Shown here piece after piece: positions 11,297 to 25,000 of a stretch of DNA of 64,000 bases; positions within the stretch are counted from its first letter, which is position 1; each line of letters begins with the position of its first letter. The position numbers were made by a program, and so were the translations under genes. Source of the DNA: Gracilaria domingensis. Lineage: Eukaryota; Rhodophyta; Florideophyceae; Gracilariales; Gracilariaceae. The notes below the pieces were generated by a model, which made no database searches, was not told the DNA's origin, and worked only from the letters and a program-made list of their open reading frames with translations. The stretch spans positions 236,530 through 300,529 of the forward strand of contig VCMS01000026.1 of NCBI GenBank assembly GCA_022539475.1, read 5' to 3'.

Positions 11297-11870
11297 TTGG
11301 GAGGGTTGACGAAAACTTTACACTGGGTGAAGGATATATCGAAATGGGAGATCAGTGACGATGAGCTTTATATCCTGTTTTCAAAGGATGTAAACAACCA
11401 GCATTCAGTTTTATGGCATTGCCTTTCGGATCTTTCAAACGCAAACTATGTACCTTCGATTGATGGGAACATGGAATTTGTATACATAAAAGTGGCGCTC
11501 AACAGCTACGATTGCGAAGGTGCTTGACAGACTGAAGATTGTGCCCGAGATTGTTGCGATAATAGAAGATGACTGCGCTTTAATGATGCGTAATGCTGGA
11601 AACATAAGAGATGATTATGGATTGGTAGATATAAACCTGCTAGTACTAACGGTTGTGTGTATGCAAAAGTGGTCTTTACAGCATTTAGACAAACTGAAAA
11701 CAGGAGGGGTGAAAGTCCGGGATAGCGAATGTCTTCTTACGAATGCCCACTGTATCTTGTGTGATGAAAGTATTCACAAAGTGGTGGTAGATAGTGAAAA
11801 GAATATCAAGACGCTTTCGGACATTCGACACTGCGAAGAAGATGTGAGGGATATTTTTAATCATATCTAA
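11297..11870 (+). CDS. Hypothetical coding region, two abutting open frames
   Basis: Frame 1 (11297-11527, includes WVKDISKWEISDDELYILF) and frame 2 (11520-11870, includes LKIVPEIVAIIEDDCALMM) overlap by a few bases in different phases. Frame 2 has a pair of cysteines (NAHCILCDE) and a charged C-terminus. Composition looks like real protein in both. Either a tiny intron or a frameshift near 11500-11520 links them, or they are unrelated. No homologous family comes to mind. It follows the candidate gene at 10805-11290 on the same strand and could be its 3' part. Confidence 0.3.
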
Positions 11871-12690
11871 AAGTATGATGCTCCAAATATATTGGTTCAT
11901 GGTGACCTAGTGGAAGGAAATACTGACAGTTTGAAAGCTGTAGGGAGCAAAGGTGGTTATCAATTTTATGATTGAGATAGGTCACACATAGGACATACGT
12001 TTGAAGTTTATAGCAGTGTGTTAAGTCCATTTTCAGATGTAGAAAATGAGATGGAAACACGGAATCTAGAGTTCTGGAAGCATTGGAAATCAGTTATGAA
12101 TGAAGAAGAGTTTTGGAAGGGCACGTGCTACTTGCCTCCCCGCGGTGTGCCTGGATCAGATCGCTTTAGCGATCGGGGCGAAATCAGTCGGAAGATGGGA
12201 CTCAAACGGAGGCCAACACCAAAACGTCATTGTCAAAATCAAAAAAGGCGACGACGATACGGATCATGCAGATCAATCTAAGTGGTCTTCCCGGCGGCGC
12301 GAGGCGCACCGAGCTCGCGGGACTCGCTCATTGCGACAATATAGACTTTATCTGCGTGCAGGAAATTTTTCTCAAAGCAAATAACAGAACTCCTACCGTA
12401 CAAGGATGTAGAATGCTAAGACGTTGCGACAGAGACCTCGGGTTCACAATGTTAGGAGGTCGGGGTGGAGGGGTCGCAGTTTACCAGCGAGACGGATTCA
12501 ATGCTGACCTCGTCGACGAGAAAGGGGTCCTGCCGGGTATCGACACCGTCGCAGTCTCAGTACGAACTACAAAAAGACCGTTGACAAATGCAAACTTGTA
12601 TGTCGCTCCAACACTAAGACATTCCAATTGGTACAAACAGGTGCCGAGTGAACATACAATCCTTGCAGACTGCAATGTGTGCTGGACGTG

Positions 12691-13080
12691 CCTAAGAAAA
12701 TTTTGCAAAATTCTGAACCTAACTTGAGGGCATTCGGATGTTCCAGACACTCACATTACGCTCATTGAGCATTCTGCACAACCTCCTTTTTGACAGGGTG
12801 CAAATTAATTTGTCAATTTTTTCAATTTTGTGAATGTCATTGGAGGGTGCGTTGCGGTCGTTCTCGTTGCATGTTATGCTATTGTGAGTGCGGAGTAACA
12901 CTCACACTATCCTTCAACCTTCCTCCGCCACTCTTATCTCCTTCCCTTTTGACACCCTAGATAGGGTCGTATGGCGCGATTTTTCTCATCCATTTCTGTA
13001 CCACGCGCCCTCGGATTTTTGAAAAAGCGTCCAATTTATACCCGCGCGTGCTCCACGGACCGCAAAAATTTCTCATAGGG
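12691..13080 (-). mobile_element. Miniature TIR element, family A, copy 3
   Basis: This is 390 bp, starting CCTAAGAAAATTTTGC and ending CAAAAATTTCTCATAGGG, in reverse orientation relative to copies 1, 2 and 4. GTG is directly repeated at 12688-12690 and 13081-13083. It lies inside the endonuclease domain of the APE-type LINE. Confidence 0.85.
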
Positions 13081-16000
13081 GTGGTACCCTCAATGGACAG
13101 AACTCTCTGGGATCATCCTTGAAGAATACATGGAAAGGACGGACCGGATGATTATGAAGATCGAGGGAACTGCAACCCGAACAGAGCCATCAAAGGGAAC
13201 ATGAAGCTGTATTGATGTAGCGGCTCTTCCATCAAAATAGTTTCCTCATACAACCTGATATGTCTTTGAGATGCCGTTCTCAGACCACCATATATGCACT
13301 CTGTCCATCGATATACCCCCAACAGATATTCGAAAAGAACCTCGCTGGTGTCTTAAGAAAGCTAACTGGGATCTTTACAGAAAAGAAGTAGAGAAAGAGC
13401 TCAATCGAAGAACAGAACAACGCGAGTGGACAGTTGAGGAACGAAAGAGAGCATTCGTTAACGCTGTTCTGCCAGCAGCGAAAACAGTTATTCTCAAAAG
13501 ATGGAAAAGAAGAAGAGCAACCTGGTGACGTGAGAGTGCCTCAGAAGCTTTCAAGTGTCGGGCAGAGGCATGAAAAGCCTGGAAACGAAAACCGTGTGCA
13601 CATACAAACGCGGCACTTAAAAAGCTAAGGTGGAAACACGAAAGGTCATCGATCGACTCAAACGAGAGTCATGGCGTGAGTTAGTATCGAATTTGAAACC
13701 ACATACCGACGACTGGAAACTGTGAAGGATCCTCCGTGCTATGGAAGACAACAAAAAGACGATCTCATCGATGTGCCCTCCGAATGGTGAGTCACGGTCA
13801 GACCTCAAAAGAGGTTACTGGTTCATGAAAACTGAGCTGAAAAAAATCCGAAAGTTGGGAAGGCAAACGGAAAGAACGGAGAAATATAGGAGACAACTAA
13901 ACAGTGACAACAAGAAGATAGAGAACGAAGAGCCATTTCAATTTTTTGGGACTCATCTAACAAAGGCCCTCGACTAAATGGATGAGAACAAGGCGGCTGC
14001 ACTAGATTATTGAAATAGCATTCGTGAAACGCATACCTATGTATGCGATACAACGCTTCCTAGCTTTGATCAGCTACTCGTTAAGTTGCGGCCAAAGCCC
14101 CATGAACTGGCGGCTCTCTAAGCTCATCCATATTCCTAAACCGGGCGCCCGCGGGCGATTCAGACCAATATCGTTCACGACAGTGATATCAGAAATAACT
14201 GAGCGCATGGTGAACCGCGTTTTCAGTGAATGGCTGGAACCCAAACTCCCGCCAAACCAAGCCGGTTTCCGAATAGGAAGGAATTGTGAGCAGCATATGG
14301 AAGCTATCACATAAAGCATGAGGAAGGCTTGGGACAGGAAACTGCAAACGCTTCCGGCGTTCTGAGACTTCTTCAAAGCGTACGACTGTGTCTCTCATCA
14401 AATATTTCTAACAAAGTTTGCAGCCATGAAATCCCCCTCTCAGCTGTGGCATTGGATACGAAGGTGCGTCATGGACAGACAAGGGAGGTGCCGATGGAGA
14501 TCAAACACGACTGGAAAACGACTCGTACCACAAGGACACCTATAGTGGCGAACTTTTTCACCAGGGCTATGGATTGCTTACATCTATGATCTGTCGGCAT
14601 GGATCTAAGCGAAGGAAAACTCCACGCAACTGAACTTGTTTGCTGATGACACCGTAATGTGGGGATCAGAAACCTCACCGGCGGAGTGCAAGCAGAAAAT
14701 TCAGCGCGCAATGGACGAACTCAGCGACAACTGCCGAGAGACCGACATAACTGTGAACCCAAACAAAACTGTCATTGTGCCGTTCACACTCAAGCGCTGG
14801 GAAGCAGATGACAGCACGTTTTCACTTGACTTGGACAACCATAAATTGACTCCGAGAAACTGCGCAAAATTGCTCGGCGTCACACTAGACACACGCATAA
14901 GCTTCAAACACTATATCGACAAGGCAGTGCCGAAGTATAGACAAAGAAATCGAATAATGCGTGCACTATCTGGGAAAACTTGAAGTTCGAATTGGGAAAC
15001 AATTGGCGCAGTGCGGAAAGGATTTGCAGAGCGCATAGCAGAATATGCACTGGCGACACTAACCTCTAATTCAACACAAACAGGAATACAGGCCATGGAG
15101 AGAATTCAGAACGAAGCCATACGTATTCAAACAGGGTGCCTCGCATTCACACCCATTGATTCTCTAACGGCCCTAGTCCGAATGCAGCGAATGAAAGGAA
15201 TCAAATCACTAAAATCCGCCCTCATGTTCGAGAAGGCAATCCGTAACACCGCCGAAACGCCACTAAAGGCAGCTCTGTTCACAGCCGTAACGAAAAGAGC
15301 TCTGATAACCCGACCAACACTCAAACGACTCACGCAGCAGTAGCGTACAGAAAACAGCATATTATATCTGCCCAAAGCACATCTACCATGCGAAACAGGC
15401 ATTTTGGACCTCTTCAATATTAATTTCTACTCTGCCGATTGCTCAAAGGAAAACCCGAGTCATTTCCCAAAGCGCCAGACAGAAACACTAATCAGAACCC
15501 TTCCTATAGGAGACCTGGATATCTGGTGTAATGGATTGGTGGGACAACACTCCGGAGAAAAAGCAAAAATCCCAAGAGCCGCTGTAGAATGGGACCCTGG
15601 ATGGTACTGTGTCAACGTCTACTATTTCAACGAGGACAGCAACGAAGACTTATCGAGCACGTTCATAAGACACCAGGGCAGATACCCAATCTCTGGATCA
15701 CTTACGATGACGGCTTGTAGATGGCGTACACTGACAACGAAGAAACTTAAACGGCAGTTGATAGGGGAGGCGATGAACTCAACATTCGATTCCTTCTGCC
15801 CAAAACAGTTGGTGCAGGGGCTTTAGAGATCTAGAGAAAAAGCGGAACTTTGTACAAACAACGAAACTTTCCTGCTGGCATTAATCTCTGCTCCTACGCG
15901 GCTGAAATTCGTGCCATGCTCACTGCTATCAGGGAAATACCTCCAAACTTTGAGGGTCTACTAAGCATCTTAATGGACTCCGAATCGCTGGTACTCGCGC

Positions 16001-16429
16001 TACAGAGCAATTTGCAAAAGCAGCCATCCCACCTACAACACGTCGCAAAAGAGCTTTCTCAGCTTAGTACTCGTTGCGTTGCTGACGTGGTCTGGACACC
16101 AGCACATTGCAAAGTACTACAAAATGAACGTGTAGACACTCTCGCAAAAACTGGTCTTCGTATTCCCCTGGAAAATCAACTTGCGATCTAGATAGATCTC
16201 CTTGAAGTGAAAGCACAAATTTTGAAAACGGTTAGAGATGAAAGAAGTCTACCTGAAACGGACAACGTCATGAAAGGTACACTTGCGGCGCGAAAAGCTG
16301 TGGTTTTACTACCCCAGCTTTTTACAGGACACGTTCCGAATCTACATTCAGTTGCTTCGTACATCCAGAAAAAAAGTGAAAGATGTGGTGGTGGTACAAA
16401 TGTCAAAAAGGATCCAGGCCATATGGTAC

Positions 16430-16682
16430 TGTTGTGAGGTACAGAGTTTACGGCGACTAACGGTATCAGCATGTACGGTGCTGTGGTGCGACTCAAAATT
16501 CGCAGACCTTAGTACAGTGTCTGTTTAATTCTGAAGCCATCAAAGGGCGTGTGGTGTCGACAGAGGAGTTAAGACATCAGTCGAGTAACGGCAAGGCCAG
16601 TTCATCGGATGAACGAGAGCCTGAGTGACCGTTCTGTGTTTTGCCTTGGGTGAGAGTGTTCGTTGCTGCGTGAGTTGCAACA
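16430..16682 (+). repeat. 5' LTR of LTR-B
   Basis: Direct repeat partner of 21398-21649. TGTTG...CAACA termini, flanked on the left by GTAC. Confidence 0.85.
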
Positions 16683-19600
16683 GTTTAAACTGTTTCTGGA
16701 AACTTACCGCGCGCATCGTTTTATCACCATGTGCAATATCCAGGGCGAGTCTGAAAAGAACGCAACGGTCTGCCAGACGATCTTGGTTAACCTTGAAGGA
16801 CCACGAATGCAGGGAGTATATACAAAAAACTTCACAGCGTGCCAAAAGCGGCGTGACCTGTATGCAAAAAAGGTGGACGAGAAGAACCGTGAACCAGGTG
16901 TAAATGTCACTCCAACTTCTTTCAAGGCTTCAATCGATGCTAGCCTGATATCTCTATGACTGCAGCGTGGATCGATGCTGTCTCTGTTGAAGAAATCACA
17001 GAGGAGCAGTTGCAGAACTGCGTACGCGAGAGGGCTAATTTTGAGCCAGAAGGTGACGACCTCTCGCGTATTCGCTATCTCATCCGTAAGGTCAAGACGG
17101 ATGAATCCAAAAAGGACCCGGAGCAGCACGTGCGCACATTACACTACAAGTATGTCAAAACCCTGCACTATCATGGACTTTGTGATCTTCCAAAGACAAA
17201 ACAACACATAGCAATTAAGCTCATCTTCAAGGTGATCAAACCGAAGAGGCTTCGTGAGCGTATGCAGGATATTGTAAAATGGAAAAAGGACGAACATTTA
17301 GAGAAGAAAGAGTTCGGCGCGTTCATAAGAGAGTTGGCTAGACAAGCCAAGAAGCTCGAAGAGAAGCCTAGCCCAGACAGAATCAGTGAGAGCGATGACA
17401 AAAGCGAGCATAATGATTCATCGCGTTCTACTGAGAAGGAGTCACGCAAGTTCGAGCGATCCAAGAACAACAAAGACAAAAAGAGTGGAAGGAAAGGAGG
17501 CCGAAACGATCAGGGAGGAAGAGAAAGCAAGGGGGGTTAGCTCTATGAAACAGAATCGAGACCTACCTCTCTTTCGCAATCCAGATTGTGGCAAGCACCA
17601 ATATGTCAAGAACTGTAAGAAAACTTCCGAAGAACAGAAGACGAAGCTGCTCAGGGAGTTCAAAGCGCAGAAAAAGCGCGATGCTAAGAACAAGGACAAT
17701 GACAGTGGCTCAACAAAGGGCAGAGTTAACCACATTGCGGCTGACCGTATTGACTCCCACTCGCCGTTGTTCAGTTTAGCGGCTTCTTCTGTGAAGGAGC
17801 CGTCGAGGTTGTGGTCATGGCGGATAAAGGTTCAAATGTGCATCTCATCCCGAGAGAGATATTTGACCAAATCTTATCGGCCAAACTAACGCTGCAGCTC
17901 CATCAGTTGGACCCGCCGCATTTGTATAATGGCATAGCGAAGAATAACGAGCCAATTACGTGCACCGATGAAATTTCGCTGGACATTCAGCTAAGAATCC
18001 GTCACGGTAGGAGGCTTTTGCTGCGCTCAATGCTGTCGAAGGTAGGAGAGGCTGCGATTGACCAAGTCATCATAGGCCAGGAAGTCCTTCAGTCCCTTGG
18101 GTACGACAACCGTGCAATCGCAGCAGCTGCATGCGATAAGAACGATGCAGTTATCAACATTCCAACCGCGATGGCAGAAGACGCAGAGAAACGTAAAGCC
18201 GCTGATGCCTACACAATCTGTTCCGTAATGCGGGAAGGTCTCTACCACAGAAGTGCCCAGGAAGGAGACGATGGTTTGGAGGACAGCAAGGTATACATTG
18301 ACCTTGGTGGCGATAAACCAGAAGTTCTCGATGAGGCTTTGCAGAAGCTCATCTCCGAGGCAGAAGCAAATAGTAGGTCCGAGACGGGGGTTGAAGAACT
18401 CACAGAAGTGATTCAAGAATTCAAACCGGTTTTCGGGTAAGGCTGGGGAAATCCGACCCAACCAAATTGCCGCCCATGAAGATCAAGTTGGATCCCGAGA
18501 AGCGACCGATGAAGGTAAAGGCGAGGTGCTATCCCGCGCCGCAACGAACCTTTCTAAAGGCGAATACGGCCAAGCTTGTTGAGCTAGCAATATTTGTGCC
18601 GAACTCTCATGCGGATTGGCAGGCAGCACCGTTTTTGGTCCCAAAAGTAGGTTCAAAGGCCAAGTTTTGGTGTGCAACAGATCTGCTTCCGGTGAGCGTG
18701 GCTACGATAAAGCCATCATGGCCGATGCCTCACCTCGACTTCGAAGTTCAAGACTTTGCCAGAAGCCATTGTCGCGATTATTGAATTCGTACAGGAGTAC
18801 TGGCAGCTCCCGCTGCACCCAGAGTCATATACGGCGTGTGGTGGGGTTTGTCCGAACGGAACATACTCATCTATTCGAGTAATTCCAGCGTTAACCAACG
18901 CAGCTGCGCATTTTCAGTCATCCGTGGAACCGTTATATAAGGATCTGAGGGCCAACCTGAAAGCTTGGATAGACGAATTTAACCTCCACGCGAAGAATGA
19001 AAACCTTTCACTCTCGGTGATGCGGCGTGTCTTTGAAATCTGCAGATATTAATGGGTGTTTGTTTCCGCGAAAAAGAGTAAGATTTTCGCCAAGGAAATC
19101 AAGTGGTGCTGGAGACTGGTCAATGGCGATGGTTAAACAATGAACCCACCTAATGTTGAGGTCTACACGATATGCAAGGGCCACAAACCACAGATGAGTT
19201 GTGTGAGTTCATGCACTGTTGCCGGTGGATAGCAACTGCAATCCCTGACTTTGATCGGCGCGTGGCTCCACTGACAAATGTCACGGAGGAATCAAAAAAG
19301 AAGGCCGGCAGGAGAAAGAAGCGAGCCGTAAACGGAATAGCATCACAATCTCTGTCTTGGGGCTGTGTACAAGAGAGAGGCTTCTCAGAGATACAATACA
19401 GTCTCTGTAATGCTGCGCAGCTTTCCTATCCAAGGAAAGGCAATGTTATCTGTGTCTTCACGGATGCTTGAAACAATCATTGGTCCACTTTAGTGACTCA
19501 AACGGACCCGAAAATGCTTACCAAATCATTTGCTGAGCAGCAGCTCGAGCCGCTGGCTTTCTTGAGAGATACATTCAAAGGAGCTCAGAAAAGCTGAAGC

Positions 19601-21397
19601 ACATATGAGCAAAAAGGTTTCGCTATCTTCAAGACGATTGACAAGTTGGACTAATTGTTTTTGTACGAGCATTCTGTGCACGTGTTTACAGATCACAAGA
19701 ACCTCTTGTTCGTGTTCGCACCGTATGCGATGCAGCCTGCGATCAGTCAGCGTATTGTGGAAAAGTAAATATGCTTACCCGGTGGACAAAGGGCTACCGA
19801 AGAAAGACTTTGACGACGAGCAAGATCTTTAGTGTGGTGCCATCGGCTGCACAGATTGCACCACCCACGAACAAGGTGGAATGGTCTGATGTCGAAGAGT
19901 TTTGTTCGGCACAGCCTACGCATGGAGCTCCAGCGTAGCTCAAGAAAGGAAAGGACAATTTACTACATGATGATTCACTAATACGGATTCCTTCTGAGAC
20001 TACCGAGCTAAAGTTAAAGGTTCTAATCATTTCTCACTGCCACAGTATTGGAAACCGCGGCGCGTATGCCACGGAGAGCATCATTTGTGAGAACTTCAAG
20101 TAGAATGGAATGTCGGACGGAACATTCAAGACTTCGTGCGAGCTGCTTGCAGTGCCTAGTGACGAGATCCTGCGAGGTTGTTCCTAGGCCCCTAAGTTGA
20201 GGCCTGCACGATTACCAGCCCAATGAGGTAATTCACTTTCATTTCATTTACTTCGGAGAGAACGTAAGTGAGATGAAGTATGCTTTGATCATACGGGATG
20301 ATCTGAGCTTATTCACGTGGCTAAGGCCTACTGCAGAAGCGACGAGTAAAGCCGCTGCTGACGCTATCGCTACGTGGGTCGCGAAATTTGGAGTCATGGG
20401 GTATATGGTATCCGATCAGGTCACACACTTCAAGAGTGAATTGTTTCGCCTTCTAGACGAGATGTTGAACATCAGCCACCATTTCACGACAGCGTACTGT
20501 CCATGGGCGAATGGGTCGGTCGAAAAAAAGGTCTAGAAGTGAAACGCGCTTGCTTAGCAGTGCTACACGAGTTCCGTTTATCGGCGAAGGACAGGCCTGC
20601 TGTGCTGGAACATGTTCAAAGCATGCTGAAACAAGCGCGGCTGAAACAACTTGGAGTGCGTGAGAAGGGTTCTGGTGTTTTCTGTACACCATTGGAGGTG
20701 TTCATGCGACATAAGCCAAGCCGACCACTGCTACGAGCGTTGCCGATCGACAAATATCTGGCGCTGTTGAGCATATCAGAGGTCCAGGCAAGGCAGTTTG
20801 TTGAAGTCGAGAAGATGCAGAGCGCACTAGACGACATACTCAGAGAAGTCAGTGGCAGCGTTTCAAATCGTCGAAGGCAGGCGATTAAACTATACAACGC
20901 AGAGATAGGTGACTACGATCTGGTGCGAAAGGCTAAGAAGCATGGGCATAAACTCTAATTTCGATGGAGAGGCCTACGTCAGATTACCGGAACAAAGTTA
21001 CTATGGGTCTATGAAGTTTAGGACTTGGTGAAGGGTAAGAAAGAACTGGTTCATGCGCGCAGAATAATCCGATACCGAGTGGCACTAGACAACGAGGAAG
21101 TAGATCCGCAGTTGTTAGAACTTTCCGAGCACTCTGAGACAACATATCAAAATACGAAAAGATTAAGCGACATACGTAACCAGGAAGGTCAGGTCGAAAT
21201 ATTGGTGTAGTGGCAAGCATTACCCGATCGAGTGGATCAAAAATGGGAACCACTAGCGGTTTTATTTGAAGACCTGCTGTGGATCCTAGAGAACTACCTC
21301 TGCACTGCAGAAAATAGAAACCTTACGGCCAAAACGCGCAAATTTTGTAACTTAGATCAATGAAGCTCCTGTTTGCTATGCGAACTTCATGGGGCCG

Positions 21398-21649
21398 TGT
21401 TGTAAGATACAAAGTTTACGGCAGCTAACGGTATCAGCACGTATGGTGCTGAGGTGCTACTCAAAGGTCGCAGACCATAGTACAGTGTCTGTCTGATTCT
21501 AAAGTCAACAAAGAGCGTGTAGTGTCGTCAGAAGAGTTAAGACATCTGTCGATTAAAGGCAAGGCTGGTGCATCGAAGGAACTAGAGCCTGAGTGCCCAT
21601 TCTGTGTTTGCCTTGGATGAGAGCGTTCGTTGCTGCGTGAGTTGCAGCA
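21398..21649 (+). repeat. 3' LTR of LTR-B
   Basis: Direct repeat partner of 16430-16682, about 85% identical by eye, followed by the GTAC target duplication. Confidence 0.85.
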
Positions 21650-22043
21650 GTACTGAGATCCCCTCTGACGAACGCCTCTCGCCGAGAAATGCTCCCTCCC
21701 TTATCTGCAAAGCAAAATCCTGGATCTCCAAGAATTGATTAGAAAACACCCGCAAAGGTTGTTGGCCTCTCTGACGAGACAGAACTTTCTGTAGAAAGAA
21801 CGTTCTGCTTTGACCTAGGAGTTGGAGGTCGATGTCCGAAATAAAAGAAAAAAAAGAGCTTTGGAAGTTAGGAAATATGGTTCCTATAATCTGCGAATAT
21901 GCTACCTTTGATATGTACTTGAAGGAATCTAAGATATGCGCTGATGAATGGGATGGCGTGGAAGAGCTCATAGAGAACCATATTGATTTTACTCATAGCA
22001 TACTTATCAAATTCAAGCTCTATTCACTCATTCATTCATTCAT

Positions 22044-25000
22044 TCCTGCCAACTCGGCCCTTTGAAGAATTGAAGAAGTGACTTCCCCCGCCTTTGAAAA
22101 AGATAAAAACCCTGCGACAACAACAAGAGTTGAGAACCGCGATGGCAACAGTGTCGGCACGTCAAATATAGCGACTGAAACGCCAAACATACCGTCGACC
22201 CAAGCTCCAAAAGGCATATATGAGCAAAAGTCCGACGCGCTGGTGCACTTTGCGGCCATATACAAGACCCTAATCAGCCCCGAACTGCACCTACGCAACC
22301 CGGAACACTTGCGAAAATTTGCGAGCGTGCTAGGACCGAACAACGGACAGCTATCCTATCCACAATCGCCCAGCTGGTAGAAGGCGATTTTGGGGACCTC
22401 GGAGCGCTGGCGGCCGTTATCCTTAACGAACTAACCAAAAAAAGACCACCTCGCTCACAACCACTCGTGAGCACTACTGAAAACGGCAGAGATTGAGGTG
22501 TGGCTGCTCACCCAGAACTCCAAACTTTCACTTATGCGCAGGTGCCTCAGAAACGTCTCCCGAAACCACAGTCATCAAAGCCCTCACGTCTCCCAGTGAT
22601 GACCGCAAACAAGGAAGAAAACGCCAACGAATTCAATCCCGACACATATGAACTCTGCAAAGAGGGCCGCAGCTGCATCTATCGAACAGCGGAAATCACG
22701 GTAGGACGTGAAACCAAACGCTTTGCAGTGATTCAAACTCCTGAAACAGACTTACCAATAAAAACCCATTCAAAATTTCTCGTTGCTTATCCGCAGCAAG
22801 GGCCCGAGAGCCGTTAACGATCGTTAAAACCAAGAAACCAACAAGCTTCTTACTCTTCGCCCCAGAAAGCTGTGTACCGCTAATCAAGCCTGCATACGAC
22901 CGCTTTCAAAGCACGGCAATACATCAGTGTGGTGTGAAACAGCTCCAAAGTATAAATGTTAACCTTGTGGGCGATATCCTTGACCTGTGCGACAACGACA
23001 ATTCATCAGATGACGTCGTGAGCTACTGCTGAAGCTTCGTGACGAAATCCATCGACTGGAGTCTCCGGCGACACTGCGGAGACCACGACTCTACTTTGCC
23101 GACGCAATTCGCGAACACGAACAGTATTGTTATGAGACATACGCACATCAAAACCCGTCGACAAAACTTGCACAACTAGAACCATGCTGACCACAGACCA
23201 GAGCCACAGCGGCCACACAAAAGTAGATGGAAACCAATCATACTGGAGCACAAGTCCGAGCGCCGATAGGCGTTTCAAAAACCGCAGCACCTTTGCGGTC
23301 CCAGACCAATTTACCCTCAGAAGCAACTATTTCACGACGTCCTACGAGCTCTTCCTCCCCTGTCACTACAAGAAATCGTTTCACTGCACTTCAAAAACCC
23401 CAATCCGGCCCAGCGGCTGCGCTTCACATGGGTCAAACAGTTGTTAACTATAAGAGAGACAGTAGTATACCACAGGACCACCTCACATGCCAATTCCACT
23501 CACGGTAGGAGAATGTTTACCAGTCTCGATCATCTTTAATTGGCGAGTTCCAACAATGGATTAAGTTCCACGCTCCCTTCGACTAGACTTTATCAACCTC
23601 TACTACCACCTGTTGCAAAATTGCAACACTGCCAGAACCGAATCATTCAAGCGCCACTGCATGCAGGGCTTAATCGCTAGCCTGAAACTCGTGTTCCGCA
23701 AGAATGGCCGGGGCAAAACCCGGAATCGAAACTCAGCCTCACTTCACCCCTCACTGAAACGCAGAATGGCGATGGCGCTTAGAGGAGAGTGGATGAAACT
23801 CCTCGAAAAAGCCCGATTTGCTCACCCCCGAGTTCCTTCCACGGCCTCCCAGAGCGAGCACAAAGATTTTGAGAGCAAGAAGAACATTCCCGAAAGGTAA
23901 CTATACAAAAGCCTCCGACATTTTTTACAGCCAAGGCGCTCCAGCTTCTATCTCATACGAAGCAGCAGCTGAACTCGAGACGCTGCACCCCCCTCCTGCA
24001 AAGCCAATTGAATCAAGGGCGACCTCCCTCTAAACTGTCGTCCGCCTTAGAAGTAGACGAAGCATTTGTCCGAAGCACAATCAGAGCAATGAACACATCT
24101 TCGGCCGCTGGGATGGACAGAATGTGGCCTGGACTTTTCATATGCATCGCAGCGACACCAGGAAGACAGCCCCCCGACCGTTTGATACTCACAGAGTTAA
24201 CTGGGTTCATTAACAAAGTCATTGCGGGCAAAGCACAAATGGTTTCGGAGCTTTGGTTTGCATCCAGAAAGCTTATCGAAATACCGGAAAGCAACCCGGA
24301 AAACTTGAGACCGCTTGCAATCGGACTCGTGTGGAGGCGATTCGTCGCAAGACTACTGGCGAGATTCGCATCCCGAATGCCAGCGGTACAATCGTAGCTG
24401 AGACCTCACCAACTGGGGGTTTGTACATCATGCGGAGCCGAAGTTATCATTCACACCCTACGCACAGTCTCGAACAAGCTCCGCGGGAAAGACCTAGTCC
24501 TCCTCAGTATCGATGCTAAAAGCGAATTTAACTCGATGAAAAGAGAAAATATACTGGAGGCTGTGACCATTGTCCTCCCATAGCCGAGTTTGTGCACTAC
24601 TGCTACAGACAACCCATCCCACTCCGTCTTGATGACTTCACAGTGCTTAGCAAAACAGGGACCCAGCGAGGTGACCCGCTCAGCCCACTCTTGTTCGCTT
24701 TGGCCCTCCATCCGCTTGTGCTCAAACTAGGGCAACAACTCTGACCGGCAGTAAACCAATTCTTTGCTGACGACAGATCAATTATAATCCGGCGGCAGGA
24801 CGCCTGTACATGCCTCTCAATCTTAATGACCGAGAGAAAGAACTGTGGTTTCGTACCGAATTTTGAGAAACCAGCGCCGTGGTGGTGGTGTGTTCCTCGC
24901 ATAACCCGTTTCCAACCACAGATCTCAACCGCAGGGGCAATCAAAATCCTGGGAACCCCAATCGGGCACAAAGAGGCCGCCATCTCAAATATCGAATCCA

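Larger units (their letters stand above)
16430..21649 (+). mobile_element. LTR-B: old Ty3/gypsy chromodomain element
   Basis: The ~252-bp LTRs (16430-16682, 21398-21649) begin TGTTGT and end in a CAACA/CAGCA pair. GTAC stands directly outside both (16426-16429, 21650-21653). Parts, all on the plus strand: gag about 16950-17540; a short CCHC-like knuckle near 17575-17620; protease about 17800-18440 (MADKGSNVHLIP); reverse transcriptase about 18470-19060, recognisable by EYWQLPLHPE and AWIDEFNLHAKNE; RNase H about 19170-19840; integrase about 20270-20960; and a chromodomain-like end about 21150-21300 (GQVEILV, then WEPLAVLFEDLL). The RT style is the one common in oomycete genomes. LTRs differ by roughly 15% by eye, so the copy is old; it is broken, with perhaps ten or more breaks. 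It sits inside the APE-type LINE. Confidence 0.88.
12100..22043 (+). mobile_element. APE-type LINE with RNase H (I-like), decayed and interrupted twice
   Basis: Read on the plus strand. About 12230-12690 is the AP-endonuclease start (RIMQINLSGLPGGARR, then DFICVQEIFLK). A miniature element occupies 12691-13080, and the endonuclease resumes at 13081 (WTELSGIILEEY, then FSDHHICTLSID). About 14040-15000 is the reverse transcriptase (FRPISFTTVISEITERMVNR, LPPNQAGFR, FADDTVMW at 14638-14661). About 15850-16191 is an RNase H (AAEIRAMLTAI, DSESLVLALQ, DVVWTPAHCKVLQNERVD). LTR-B sits at 16430-21649. The LINE resumes at 21650 and ends in an (attc)n tail at 22022-22043. RNase H after RT is typical of the I group. 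It has many frameshifts and stops, so it is dead. Confidence 0.8.
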
